From Cliona cf. orientalis (taxonomy: Eukaryota > Porifera > Demospongiae > Clionaida > Clionaidae), in assembly GCA_963930775.1 (NCBI GenBank), contig OZ005690.1, forward strand, positions 8,664,225 to 8,728,224: a stretch of DNA of 64,000 nt. The letters run 5' to 3'. Positions within the stretch are counted from its first letter, which is position 1, and each line of letters starts with the position of its first letter. Below the pieces are notes generated by a model that was not told the DNA's origin, searched no databases, and was given only the letters and a program-made list of their open reading frames with translations. This document shows positions 22,926 through 34,715 of this stretch, piece after piece. The translations under genes and the position numbers were made by a program.

Positions 22926-24490
22926 ACGGATGCGGTAGTCCCGTCCGCCCCGAGTTTACGTGTACTCAGAGTATGCATTTTTCCGGTAACCATGCAGACA
23001 ACCTTTTCCAATGCTATACAGAAAATTTTTGATGTGTGTCACTGTCCATTAATTCTGGCATCTATTGTTACAATCAGCACAGTGTCGGGCATACTTCTTA
23101 ATTTTGCCGACAAATCAGGCCTTATAGCTATAAAGCTAGCCCTTGGCATTGTAGTGGTGGGACCCCTTGGCTCTCGATCATTCGAACCCGACTAGTGCTG
23201 TTATTTGCATTCCTTAATCTGAATGACAGTAGGCTGCAAGAACTTGAAATGTTGTTAGGATTCAAATTTACCATTATGGATAGCTTATCATAGCTTGGTG
23301 TCAAAGAATTGAAGAGAAGAGTGCCAATTAAGGCTTAGACCTAGACAGGTTTATAGCTATAGCTACATGTAGCTAATTTCCTTCACATTTTCTTTTCCCA
23401 TGCATGCATTGTTCTAGCTAAAGGGCTGTCTACAATTCGGTGGAGTGGACTGGTGGACTAGCTGGACTAGTGGACTGGACTACTACTGGTAAACGGAAGC
23501 TGCAAGCAAGCTTTTATCAGTCCTCACTATAGGGACCTATATATTAATATTATTATTGTAGACAAAACTAGAATACAGGTACAAGTAATAGGGTGCAGCT
23601 ATACAATTATGACTGTCATGATCCACTTGGGTCTGCGTCAGTTTAATACTCATGCAGTTTTCATGGGTCAGATAGAAAGAAGATCAACATATTAATGATT
23701 ATCCATTATACATGGATTATTAGAGGAGTCCTAGCTTATTATGTTGTAAAGGTAGGTCCTACCTATCACATATATGAAGTGATGAATTTCAAAAGTTCTC
23801 TTCCTTGACATCTTCACTTAGCTAACTATAGTTAAGAAACAAACATTAACTCTTCCTCAGGGCGAATAATAGGACCTAGAACCAAACGCTATGTATGATA
23901 ATAATAATTATTATTATTCTCTTGACTGTCACGATATAAACAAAGATAGTCTCAATAATAACAGCACAGTGATACTTGAAAATTGTTCTAGTAGCCCAGC
24001 TGCAGGTGCCATCCCATACGGAAACGACAAGGTTTTTACCAAGTTAACATGTAGGTTGTAAATATGTTGTTACTGGGTTGTTGTAAGGTTGTAAAGAGAT
24101 TGTAAGAACATGGAATCGAAACTAGGTTGTATACTAATGTTGCAATATTGATATCAGTGGAGTAGGAAGCAATCGCATGCATAGAATAATAAATATTATT
24201 GCACAGGGCCACCAATACACCTCCCCCTCCCGTTCCTACTACACTGAATATGCATGTTACAACCTTAATAATTATTATCCCTTATTATGGCATGTGCAAC
24301 GCAATGGTAGCTGTAACAAAATATTATTTTTCTGAGTGCATGTGTAATCATTATGGCAGGTATGGGATATAAAGCAAACAATTTCTGCAGCCTATATAAG
24401 AGACTAACTTGTGCACATCCTCACCACAGTAGTAGACCGGTAGCTACTAGCGCAAAGAAGAAAAAAACAACAGAGACATCACAAGAAAGG
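22926..24490. other. Noncoding stretch upstream of the secreted gene
   Basis: No exon was seen. Around 23447-23490 are GGACTGGACTACT-like repeats related to the ends of the 32180-33420 element. A TATATAAG box (about 24392) lies about 100 bp before the start codon at 24491. Confidence 0.4.
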
Positions 24491-26799
24491 ATGAAACTTG
24501 AAGGTTGTGGAATTCTGCTTGGACTCGTATATGCTATTTGTGCAATACCCACTTTAACAGGTAAAAATTAATAATTATTGTATGTAGCCTTGAACTCTAT
24601 TGATTTGGGTTCATCAACATCCATACTTGGCACAGTCTCCTACCCAGAATCCAGGAGTGAACCTCAACCTCGCTATGATAATATGAGCCCTCAATTTATG
24701 GAGAGTTTCATCCAAAATGAGGAGGGAGAACCAAGTGAAGACTTTAAGAAGGAAATAAATGAGCATTTTGCAAAGCAAAGAGGAGATCAACCACTCAATG
24801 TCAAAACTGAAAGTGATAAAGGTAAACGCTATAATTATTACTAATACTATGACATTGTACAAATTACACTCTTTAATTTACTACAGAGAGTGTTTAGGAG
24901 TTGGAATTCTGAACACCGCAAGGGTATAACAATGCATAGCTATAATTGCGAAATTCAAGTTACATTATTTTGTGGAAGGCCATTTTCAAAGGCTTTATGG
25001 CTTAATTTTCATGGACATGCACGGTCTGCACATTCACAATTCGATAATTATGCTTTCAAATTGTATGGCTGGTAATTTTCATGAGGAGCTAGTAATTTTG
25101 GTGTTAAATTCGAACTTGGTAACAACAAAAGAATTCCATCATCCGTGAAGATTAATGCCTAGCTATTAACCCATGCATAGGAACTAGGGCATACAATAGT
25201 AATATTATTATTACAGTACTTGCCTATTTGCCAATTCTTAAGTCAACCATTAGGCTAAGTGTAATCACCACCCCCTTCCACTTCTTAAATTTGGGCGATA
25301 AAGGGTGGCCTGAGACAATTTCAGATACCCAGCGATGGAGAGATGCCCATGCCCATAATAATAATAATAATATTATTATAATTATATGATCAAATCTCAC
25401 TCATTCTTTATTTTCTTAACAGTGACCATGCAGGGACAGGCAATAATCTTTGATTGGGGGGGGGGGGGGGGGTTGCATCGTGCATGCCAAAATATTCAGG
25501 TGGCTGGCTGTCTTATGAAATCAGTCAAACAAAAGAACAGTTTATCAGATGTGCAAAGACACTTAGTCTTTAAAAGAAGCAGGAGAGGGGTAAACGATAA
25601 AGTTCGCCAGCTGCCGTTCACAGTAAGCATACAATACTATAGTTTCCATACATTCATGGCAAAAGGAAACAAAGTGCAGGCCCGTAGCCAGACTTTTTAA
25701 AAGGGGGGTGCACATGTGTATGGGTTTAATTACTATAATGTACTCGCAACAAGGGTTGGGATGTTAACTCACAGCTGCTAAGTCACATGACAGTCACAGA
25801 AGTGACTATTATAATAATTACATGTACATGCATGTATTGGTCACAACTGCTTATTGATTGAGTTGTGATGTTAATTAGCTGCACTAAGTGTGGTTTTGTC
25901 AAGCTGATAGAGAGGATAGCATGCAGCCTCAGTCTATTGCTCATGCAATTAAGAACTTCTGTGAATGACATGCACTGATTATTAGGCTGAAAAAAGGGGG
26001 GTGCACGTGCACCCCCCTGCACTCCCCCCCCTGCCTACTGGCCTGAAGTGAAAGCTCAGCTCGGCTAACATCATTGGTACAGCGCTATAGCTACATAGCT
26101 AGCTTAGAAATTTTAAGATATACTTGAAGCGGATTACTATAATATTAAAAAATATCCGTCCCGATCCACGTATGGTGCAGTATTCATAGCTAAGAACACT
26201 GCACCGTACATGGACGGATAATTTTTATTGTCTATAATATTTATTGTTGATTCTGCACAGTTATCAGGCAAGGAGATCCTGTTGCACTCCAGACCTACAG
26301 GAAAAATTACTGGATGTCATGTTTTGAAGACAGGTGTGGTACATCTGATTGTCCTAATGCATTCTTTGACGCAAAAGACTCAAAAGCATGCCTTGGAGAG
26401 AGCTTTCAAATTTACACAACTAAACCGGGTGAAATAAAAAGTGGAGATCTCGTTGGACTACATTATCCACACCAAAAAGGGTTCTGGTTAGCCTGTTCTT
26501 CTACTTGTGGGAAATCATCTTGCCCTGGACATCCAACTGATGCACTTGGATTTTCACAAGAAGACAAATGGCTTCAGTGTTTTGGAGAAGTGTACAGGAT
26601 TTATGTCTACGGCAAGAGCGTTGGTAGTCAAGTTATGTCGGGTGATTCGATCGCGCTCTATTATGTCCAGGAGAAAACCTGGTTGAATGGAGGAGGAGAC
26701 AAAATTGTGAAAGTTCGTTGCATTGGACCTACCCCACCTCATGCATCACAGTATGATACTTGTGCTCATGAAACCTTCACAATCGTCAAACGTCCATAA
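24491..26799 (+). CDS. Secreted protein with paired Trp/Cys-rich repeats, unknown function
   Basis: Three exons, 24491-24560, 24636-24821 and 26261-26799, join in phase 1 to give 264 aa. The start MKLEGCGILLGLVYAICAIP is a signal peptide. An upstream in-frame Met at 24353 would bury it, so 24491 is preferred. Residues about 24-85 are an acidic, hydrophilic pro-region (NEEGEPSEDFKKEINEHF). The mature part (about 86-264) has repeated sets of the form GDPVALQTYRKNYWMSC, GDLVGLHYPHQKGFWLAC and GDSIALYYVQEKTWLNGG, alternating with CLGESFQIY, CFGEVYRIYVYGK and CAHETFTIV. This three-fold pattern suggests a beta-trefoil-like or fascin-like fold (inference). Cys are abundant, as expected outside the cell. 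The acceptor at 24636 was chosen because the alternative gives a 27-nt intron. Intron 2 (1.4 kb) contains a TIR element. I do not recognise a named family. Confidence 0.75.
25677..26045. mobile_element. MITE, CAGGCCCGTAGCC-type ends
   Basis: Imperfect inverted ends CAGGCCCGTAGCCAGAC and (inverted) CAGGCCAGTAGGCAGGG are flanked by AAGTG on both sides (25672-25676 and 26046-26050). The 369-bp element lies in intron 2 of the secreted gene, and GGGGGGTGCAC motifs mark both subterminal regions. Confidence 0.65.
26153..26220. repeat. Hairpin in intron
   Basis: TATCCGTC..CACGTATGGTGCAG pairs with CTGCACCGTACATGGACGGATA across an 18-nt loop, about 40 bp upstream of the exon 3 acceptor at 26261. Confidence 0.6.
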
Positions 26800-27305
26800 T
26801 TTCACCATGCCAGACACTGAACGGAACTGACTATATAAGTATACAAGTAGAAAACATTTATGTAGAAATTAGAGACTGTGTAGTAGAACTCAGTAGCAAC
26901 TTAATAATATTATAGCTGTAGTATAGAGAATAGTGAAGAGGAGACAGCTTGGATTTAAAATTCATTATACTCTATATAGCTACTTGAATTCATTAGGGTT
27001 ATCCAGACCAATAATGTTGTGTGCATACTCAGTGCACCAAGCGCTTTAGAACCGTATTAAAAATAATTATTATTGTTTTGGAGCTGAGTGCTATATAGCT
27101 AGTATATTATTATTATACTACTATATATTCCTCTTTCTGCTCTCCACGCCCTTTCCAGACATTGTTTGAGTACTATGATGATATAGAGGGGCGAAGAAAT
27201 GGGGGGGGGGGGGGGGGGGGGGGAGGGTTCAGCCCCCCACTTTGGAAACCAGCGGGGCTGAGTCCCCCCCCTCCCATTTTATTACATGCCCATAGCTACT
27301 ACAAA
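26800..27305. other. Noncoding stretch
   Basis: It is 3' flank of the secreted gene. A G22 run near 27201 is followed by a hairpin (CAGCCCC..GGGGCTG). No exon was seen. Confidence 0.4.
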
Positions 27306-27883
27306 ACTAGAGCTCTGTAGAGCACATACCCCGCGCGCTCTGTAGCCACTGTAGCGTAGTACTGCAACACTCTGCGGTATAGCTGTTTTATGGTCTGACG
27401 ACCCTTTCCAACACTGAGCTTGAGCATGCGCAGTCGCATCAGCATGCTAAAAGAGTGGGTGTGGTCGATAAACCACAGGCATTTTGAACAGAAATAGCAC
27501 GATTTGTAGTACTAGTAAGCCTTGTTGAGAAATTCGAAGCCCGTACTGTAGCGTAGTACTGCAACACTCTGCGGTATAGCTGTTTTATGGTCTGACGACC
27601 CTTTCCAACACTGAGCTTGAGCATGCGCAGTCGCATCAGCATGCTAAAAGAGTGGGTGTGGTCGATAAACCACAGGCATTTTGAACAGAAATAGCACGAT
27701 TTGTAGTACTAGTAAGCCTTGTTGAGAAATTCGAAGCCCGTACAAACCAGTTTTTCACCGATATCTACCGATTGGTTGTGCTTACAGCACGCACAGACGC
27801 CTAGAACTCGAGATCTCGCGATTTTTGTGCCGACAACAGGACAAACCGATTGCTTTACCCCTTGCGCATGCGCGCGGGGTAAT
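27306..27883 (-). repeat. Dispersed repeat, copy A (inverted to copy B)
   Basis: The sequence from ACTAGAGCTCTGTAGAGCAC, through CCCCGCGCGC, to GCGCGCGGGGTAATTAC is the reverse complement of 31343-31740. The internal order of motifs is kept (GTGGTCGATAAACCACAGGC, GATATCTACCGATTGGTTGT). The shared CCCCGCGCG-type ends suggest a short transposon. Copy A is longer because of an internal tandem duplication. Confidence 0.75.
27349..27742. repeat. 197-bp tandem duplication
   Basis: GTAGCGTAGTACTGCAACAC begins two consecutive units of 197 bp that look identical. The duplication occurs only in copy A of the dispersed repeat and is therefore younger than that repeat. Confidence 0.85.
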
Positions 27884-28754
27884 TACAGTAACATAGTTCT
27901 GTCATAATTCTAGATGTTTGCAAAAGAGTGCTCAAATCAGTAAAAATTGCTACTATAAAATCACTCCCAAAACTGCTGCTAGAATGCATCAGTAACACTC
28001 TCAGTGAGTCAAAATTTCCCCGCCCTTGCCTTTGTGTTCTTGTTGACCAATGCAAGATGAATGCTAAATGTACACACAGTGTTTGGAAAACCCTTCTGTG
28101 CTCACTCAACTCATCTCTCTTGCTTAATTAATTCTTTCAGTACGTATTTTGTTGTCTAAGTAAATCCTTCAAAGCTTCATGGGTGTGGCATCCACTGCAC
28201 TATGTAGTTACCTTTACATCATATATAGCTACACCTCATAAAGAACGAAAACTGCTATACCAGACTTTTGCACAATTTCTTCTGAAATGGAACCGAATGA
28301 TAGCTATAAAAATGATTAGCTCAAGATGTTGGTGTGGCATCAAGTTAGCTACATGTACTGTTGCGAAAGTGAAATTAATTTCTGTCACTATCAGATTCCA
28401 TATGTAAACAATCCTTTCGAATTCTGTGCATATTGATAGACTTTCTAAACGTAAAATTAAATTACTAGGTTAGAAATTCTGAAATAATCATTTTCCATTC
28501 TCGAGAAACCTTCAATTTGTAGGATATTATTTTATATCCCTACCATTGCCCTTGTGCACATGCAGTCTTTTGTAAACTTTTAAGTTGATACATGCATCAT
28601 CAGATTCTGTGCAATTAGGGAAGCCATACAGATCAAAGGCACCAATTGCAGACAGTCCAGACCATGAGTAGTAGCTATAATAATAATACTGAGGCAGTCC
28701 CAAGGGCTTCTCCCACGGTATACTATAATAATATTATTATAGTTTGACCATAAT
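27884..28754. other. Noncoding stretch
   Basis: No exon could be supported; AT-rich flank of the duplicated block. Confidence 0.4.
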
Positions 28755-29074
28755 TGATAGTCGTGGTGGTGACTGGTAGTCTACCATGGTAACTGTCATG
28801 TAAACCGCCACCAGATGTACTGTATGCATGCATGCACTGCAGGAGATCAAACGTGTGCACACACAATGCCGTAACATTATAAAACTAGCTATACTGTACG
28901 CTAATTAATTTTAAATACACTATTGCCTGATGATTCAATGAAGGGCCAATAATATAGCAGCAGCTGGTAAAGAGATTCTATGATTCTGCACCCAGGACAC
29001 ACTATAATTATTTCAGTATGCATCAATAATAACACCTTCAAGGATTATACATTGCTAGTAGCATGAAATTACCA

Positions 29075-29185
29075 TAGTGTCCCGGTAAGCGCCCATGGGC
29101 ATAACATGATTCCATACGTTTATAGAAGCTGCTACAGTGGCCCTTTGAAATGTGGTATATACATGGGCATTTGCCTGGGACACTA
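29075..29185. mobile_element. MITE, TAGTGTCCC family
   Basis: Inverted ends TAGTGTCCCGGTAAGCGCCCATG and (inverted) TAGTGTCCCAGGCAAATGCCCATG bound about 111 bp. The paralogous block at 32000-34715 lacks it. A relative was split by the BEL element at 52252/58447, and a looser one lies near 47938-48090. Confidence 0.7.
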
Positions 29186-29577
29186 CGGTAGTTGCAAAAT
29201 GGGGCATTACACTTCAAAGTTATGCCAAGATTAATTTTAATACGTATATGCCTGCTAAATACTAAGTCTTCGATGTATTACGATGCCTCTACATTAATTT
29301 TTTTGTGTAGTGGGAATTGATGAGGTATTCTTAGTGAAGCAATTCAAAGTGCATGCAGATATAGGTAATCTCACTCTATCTGCATCATGAAGTCATAATA
29401 GTAAAACCACACTATATACTCTGGTACTGAAGTGTCGACAGATGTTCCATGCATTGTGGTCCCTGATATCCATGGGATCTGATAGTGCAACAGTCACAAT
29501 AATATCAGTATGTCCAGGGCTGTTTGCTCAGTTGTGTGTGCAAGCAGACAAAAGCAATTATTTCTGAAACAATTAAG

Positions 29578-30563
29578 ATGTGCAAGTCTGGAGTTTTTCT
29601 GACGGTCTTCCTAATAGTATCAACTACAATTCTTTCCGTAGCCAGTGCTCAATCATGCAATGCTTGCAACTGCCAGTTTAACAATGTGCAAGCACTAAGT
29701 CAGCTCATTGAGGTTCAGGTGAATCGTGCTCTGGCAAATGAGCCACGTAAGTCACATAATATCTTTCAAAATATTTTCCACTTATACATGATTGCTGTTA
29801 GGTTAATTCATTCTACAACAATTCGCTCCTTGGAGTGTTGACCTGTGTATTGCCAACCCAATTGCAAGCTCACAATAATACTATTAGTAATTTTAACATA
29901 ACCAGCAGATAATTATTATGATTTCAGCTAGATCAAAGATCCTGCTATATTTATTATGGCATTGTGTGCATCTAGCTGCATGCACTTAATGATTAATTAT
30001 CGTGCTGCAGATATACTAGCTTGTTTGATCTGCATGCAGTAGTAACCCTTTGCCTTAATTAATTTTTCCTCCTTATAGTTGTCCGATTGTTGCGAATTGT
30101 TATGAATAACAACAGAAATCTAAGGCTTCTGAGAACAGATCACACAACTCTTCAAGCCTCTGATGCCACAAGACTCGCTGACATCACTATCTCGAACTCC
30201 TCTCGACAAGTGACATCACCAAACAACCTCCTAGCATATCGGCCACGCTTTGATGACCATCACGATAGCAACCTAGCCGGCATCTTTATTAACCTAGAGG
30301 GTGTGTTTCCCTGTCTTGTACCGCTCAATAACTATTATCCTATCTGCCGTGTTTTCACTGAAGAGGAGGATGGATTTAGAAATGGAAGGGCACTGATTGA
30401 TGCAGGCGATATTGGGAATAATTTTCGTATATTCAGTTCTAGCAGCAATATCTTGACCTATGGCATTGCTATCCAAGAGTGCCCTGAGTTTACCACTTCC
30501 TGTTTCCCAGCATACCACAGCTTATCAGTTGCCTGTTATCTACCAAGAGGATTGTGCTCATAG
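29578..30563 (+). CDS. Secreted two-exon protein, copy 1
   Basis: Exons 29578-29746 and 30079-30563 join in phase 1 (EP-LVRLLRIVMNN) to give 217 aa. An N-terminal signal peptide (CKSGVFLTVFLIVSTTILSV) is followed by the Cys cluster QSCNACNCQFNNVQALSQLI and a short helical segment (IEVQVNRALANEP). The second exon encodes a compact globular domain with RPRFDDHHDSNLAGIFINLE, CLVPLNNYYPICRVFTEEED and a C-terminal Cys-rich strand (CPEFTTSCFP..SVACYLPRGLCS). The even number of Cys and the signal peptide point to a disulphide-bonded extracellular protein. I do not recognise the family. A nearly identical paralog lies 4 kb downstream in the same orientation, so the pair arose by local segmental duplication. 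The first exon of copy 1 has one extra codon (Cys2) relative to copy 2. Confidence 0.8.
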
Positions 30564-30700
30564 TAACTACTGATGATCTATCTTCTATACTAAAACATCC
30601 GAACAGTGTGGCTAAAATTTTTTATAATGTGATTGCATAATGCACTGAGTAATTGTTTTGCTATAAGAATTGTGTGCACACTGAGTGACATAATAATTAT

Positions 30701-31342
30701 TAGCTATCACTGTGGTACTGATATCAACTCAACTTCCCTCACAGTAGCCCAACCTCCAATTCCTAGGGACTTAGCTAGCTGGCTAAATCTTCAAGGCCGG
30801 GGGTAGAAGGTAAGACCAGGACTACAGCTGCTATTGTGATAGTTGCACGTGCATGTGATTGCTCGAGCATACACTTAAGCACTTGCACACTGGAACAGGT
30901 AATAGGCATGGTTCATAGAGTCAGCAATCAAATATTAGCCACTACATAATTATAATCAGATGCCTGTATCTCAGGAATGGAAAAAGCTATATTATTATGA
31001 TCACCATTCTTGCACTGACTGGTATAGAGCTCTAATCAAAATTACTGATCATGTACCAAATCTGAAGTCTCTGCTATAAACCATGTGTGAGCTAGAGACA
31101 AAATAATGTTCCTCCGTTTGAAATTAATTTTATGTAACTAAAAGACGTTTGTACAATACCAAATTTCAGATAATTAGCTCCATCACTGCTAAAAATGATG
31201 TATGGAATACTAGATTTGGAACATATCACCTCCTACCCTTGCTGCTACTGGCCATTAAATTTTAGCCCACAGTGTTACTTGCGCGTGCGTGTATATGACA
31301 AGGCTTTTATTACGGTTAAGTAGAACATGACCACGAAATAAT
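30701..31342. other. Noncoding spacer between duplicate blocks
   Basis: Nothing recognisable was seen. Confidence 0.4.
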
Positions 31343-31740
31343 TATTACCCCGCGCGCATGCGCAGGGGGTAAAGCAATCGGTTTGTATGTCTGTTGTTGT
31401 TGTTGTAGTTGTCGTCGGCACGAAAATCGCCAGATCTCGAGTTCTAGGCGTCTGTGCGTGTTGTAAGCACAACCAATCGATAGATATCGGTGAAAAACTG
31501 GTTTGTACGCGCTTCGAATTGCTCAAAAAGGCTTACTAGTGCTACAAATCGTGCATTTTCTGTTCTGCATGCCTGTGGTTTGTCGACCACACCCACTCTT
31601 TTAGTATGCTGATGCAACTGCGCATGCTCAAGCTCAGTGTTGAAAAGGGTCGTCAAGTCATAAAACAGCTTTGCCCAAGTTGCAATATTGCAGAGTATTG
31701 CAGAGCGCGCGGGGTATGTGCTCTACAGAGCTCTAGTTAT
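31343..31740 (+). repeat. Dispersed repeat, copy B
   Basis: Inverted relative to 27306-27883 and without the 197-bp duplication. It contains a short (GTT)n patch near 31391 and ends GCGCGCGGGGTATGTGC. A tRNA-like GGTTGGTCGAGCGGATG (about 31751) follows immediately. Confidence 0.75.
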
Positions 31741-32179
31741 CCTAAGGGTCGGTTGGTCGAGCGGATGATAATAAATTTAATTATAAGTGTCAGTGTTTCT
31801 TGTAGTATTCTATGATATAGCTGTCTATAGGTTTGTGCTGTGTGGTAGCTTAAAAATACATTTTTAGGCAGTCCTATTAAAAGTCTGAGTCGGTATTATA
31901 TACCTGTAGTAAACTCAGCTATTGGAAGCTTTAAATTAATTTTTACAGTCCGTCGGGTTAGTTCAAGCAAATTTAATATTTAATTCTGAGTGGCCCAATA
32001 GATAGTCGTGGTGGTGACTGGTAGTCTATTGTGTTAACAATCTTGTAAACCGCTACCAGATGCATGCACTGCAGGGGATCTAGTGTGTACACACAATGCC
32101 ATTATAGAACTATGAGACTCTAATGCACTACTACTGCCTGCATGATGATCAATTTTAATGACTTAAGGGCCAATAGCAG

Positions 32180-33420
32180 GGTGTACCTATTCACTGGACT
32201 GGACTGGACTACTGGACTGGACTACTGGACTCACCTTTGACCCCAAAAATGACACAAATCAGTGCTCAATTTAGCTCTCTAATAATTGTGTTGTTTTGAG
32301 GGTTTAATACTCTTGTAAGCGTTTTCACCACAATGGTCCGATTCAGGATATTTTGACCTTTGTAGTTATCTTGCTAATACAGTAACTTTAGCTATATGAT
32401 AAAAACCGTGTTCAGTGATAGTTAGCTGTACATGTAGGGGATATGGATAAATTGACATTCAATCTAGGGATCATCAATCAAACTAGCCGGTAGTGAATGA
32501 GCCCCCCTGCTATAATAATATTATAGCTGATCTTTGAGCCTCCTCTGCCACTAGTTGTCCTATGCTTGCCAAATGACCCTGGATGCAGATACATGTAGGA
32601 AACTTTTACCAACTCCATACCTTGACACTCGAGATTATTAATACACTAGAGCTCCTTGTCAGCAAGAAATAATCACTATAGGAGACATACATCTTTAGCA
32701 TGATGAGTGTATAATTATGTATACCCATGTTGTAGCTATATGTATCTCGAGTATGATTTTAGCTACATTACTAATCGATCAGTGTATTGTCACTTAGTAC
32801 GGCACAGATACAGGCTAGGAAGAGAGTAAACTATGCACTGTCACAGTTTTAAATAGCTAAGATCAGTGGTGTCTCTAGGTAGTTGTTTAACTGGGTGCAT
32901 GTTATTGACAGTAACTGCACAGGTGGATGCACACAGCTAGCAGAGGTGTTTTTATAGTATATATACATGACATTGTAGTATTAGATACTATTCCATGTAG
33001 ACAGTCTGTGTACATGTATAGTGATATATACATGATAGGTTACATTAATGTAGTGACACGTGCACTGTGACAGGCTATAGGTAAACAGAACTACACATGT
33101 CATGCATAGAATGGGTGCACAGGTGCATGGATTGGGTGTAAATGAACTCATAGGCACCCTCTGGCGACACCACTGCATTCAGATACTAGGCTGACTAGCT
33201 TGAAAATAGCACCTGCCTGACACGAGTGCTTGATCTGATTTAGAGCAAGCATAAAATCTGTGTCTTCCCGACCAGAGAAGGGATATGATAGCAATGTACG
33301 ATTGCCTATCGGTGCAAAATTACAGGTTTTAGTTAATTTTGGGGGTCAAAGGTGAGTCCAGTAGTCCAGTCCAGTAGTCCAATCCAGTGGTCCAGTCCAG
33401 TGAATAGATAGCTACACCCC
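32180..33420. mobile_element. TIR element with GGACTGGACTACT subterminal repeats
   Basis: Inverted ends of about 70-80 bp start GGTGTA / GGGGTGTAG and carry TATTCACTGGACTGGAC then ACTCACCTTTGACCCC. CAATAGCAG (9 bp) repeats directly at 32171-32179 and 33421-33429. The segmental paralog at about 28944 shows the unoccupied site, which directly supports insertion. Internal 1.1 kb holds no transposase frame. Long TIRs and a 9-bp duplication again suggest a Mutator-like mechanism. Confidence 0.85.
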
Positions 33421-33690
33421 CAATAGCAGCAGCTGGTAGCAGAGTGCATACCGGTGGGTACTCTCACTCTATCTGTGTCATAAAATTAATTATAGTAAAC
33501 CATACTACTCCCATGTTGAAGTTCCGACAGATGTTCCATGCATTTAATGTGGTCCCTATGATCCATGGGAAATGATACAATAATATTATTAGCTATAGCA
33601 CAGCAGCCACAACAGAAATAGCATCCAGGGCTGGTTGCTATCTCATTATTTGTATGTGTGCAAGCAAGCAACAGCAATTTCTGAAGCAAG

Positions 33691-34587
33691 ATGAAGTCTG
33701 GAGTTTTTCTGATGCTCTTCCTTATAGTATCAACTACAGTTGTTTCCATTGCAAGTGCTCAGTCGTGCAATGCTTGCAACTGCCAGTTTAACAATGTGCA
33801 AGCGCTAAGTCAGCTCATTGAGGTTCAAGTGAATCGTGCTCTGGCAAATGAGCCACGTAAGTAACGTATATTAGCCTAACACATTCTAATTTTTTTTATC
33901 ACCAGCCCAAAGTCAATACATTGTTAACCAACATGTGCAGATGCATTGTTGTGATTGCAGCTAGATCAAAGGTGCTGCTGTTTATCATGGCATTGTGTGC
34001 ATCTAGATGCATGTACCCATGATTTTGTGTTGATAATATAGCTTCTTAATATAGCTTGTTTGAGCTGTACCTGAGATTAACACCTCTACATACATAATTT
34101 AGTTGTCCGATTGCTGCGACTTGATATGAGTAACAACAGAAATCTAAGGCTTCTAAGAACAAATCACACAACTCTTCAAGTTTCTGATTCTACAAGACTT
34201 GCTGACATCACTATCTCAAGCTCCTCTCAACCAGTGACGTCATCAAATAACCTCCTAGCATATCGGCCACGCTTTGATGACCATCACGACAGCAACCTAG
34301 CTGGCATCTTTATTAACCTAGAGGGTGTGTTTCCCTGTCTTGTATCGCTCAGCAACTATTATCCCATCTGCCGAGTTTTCACTGAAGAGGAGGATGGATT
34401 TAGAAATGGAAGGGCACTGATTGATGCTGGCGATATTGGAAACAATTTTCGCGTATTCAGTTCTAGCAGCAATATCTTGACCTATGGTATTGCTATCCAA
34501 GAGTGCCCTGAGTTTACCACTTCCTGCTTCCCATTATACCACAGTTTATCAGTTGCCTGTTATCTACCAAGACGATTGTGCTCATAG
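33691..34587 (+). CDS. Secreted two-exon protein, copy 2
   Basis: Exons 33691-33856 and 34103-34587 join in phase 1 to give 216 aa. The domain order is as in copy 1: signal peptide (MKSGVFLMLFLIVSTTVVSI), QSCNACNCQFNNVQALSQLI, then the globular domain with DDHHDSNLAGIFINLEG, the acidic TEEEDGF loop and C-terminal Cys pairs. Differences from copy 1 are scattered single substitutions, and all Cys of the mature part are kept, with no frame break. Intron 1 is shorter than in copy 1 (246 versus 332 bp). Both copies look functional. Secreted location is inferred from the signal peptide only. Confidence 0.8.
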
Positions 34588-34715
34588 AACAATGATACTG
34601 ATCTAACTAAGAGCCAAACAGTGTAGCTAAAATAAAGTAATATTCTGACTTTATGATTTCAAATGTACTGGGTTTTGCTATTAGAATTGTGTGCACATTA
34701 AAGGACATGAGTATA

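Larger units (their letters stand above)
28755..30700 (+). repeat. Segmental duplication, copy 1
   Basis: This block matches 32000-34715, from GATAGTCGTGGTGGTGACTG through the two-exon secreted gene to TAGAATTGTGTGCACA-like text in the 3' flank. Copy 1 carries an extra MITE at 29075. Copy 2 carries a 1.24-kb insertion whose empty site is seen here at about 28944 (GGGCCAATA..GCAGCAGCTGG). Confidence 0.8.
32000..34715 (+). repeat. Segmental duplication, copy 2
   Basis: Paralogous to 28755-30700. It is interrupted by the TIR element at 32180-33420. The coding exons are far better conserved than the intron and flanks, which suggests selection on the protein. Confidence 0.8.

Noticed and set aside
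24561-24587. 27-nt intron in the secreted gene
   Set aside because: An AG at 24587 keeps the frame, but 27 nt is too short for animal splicing. The acceptor at 24635 also keeps the frame and gives a 75-nt intron.
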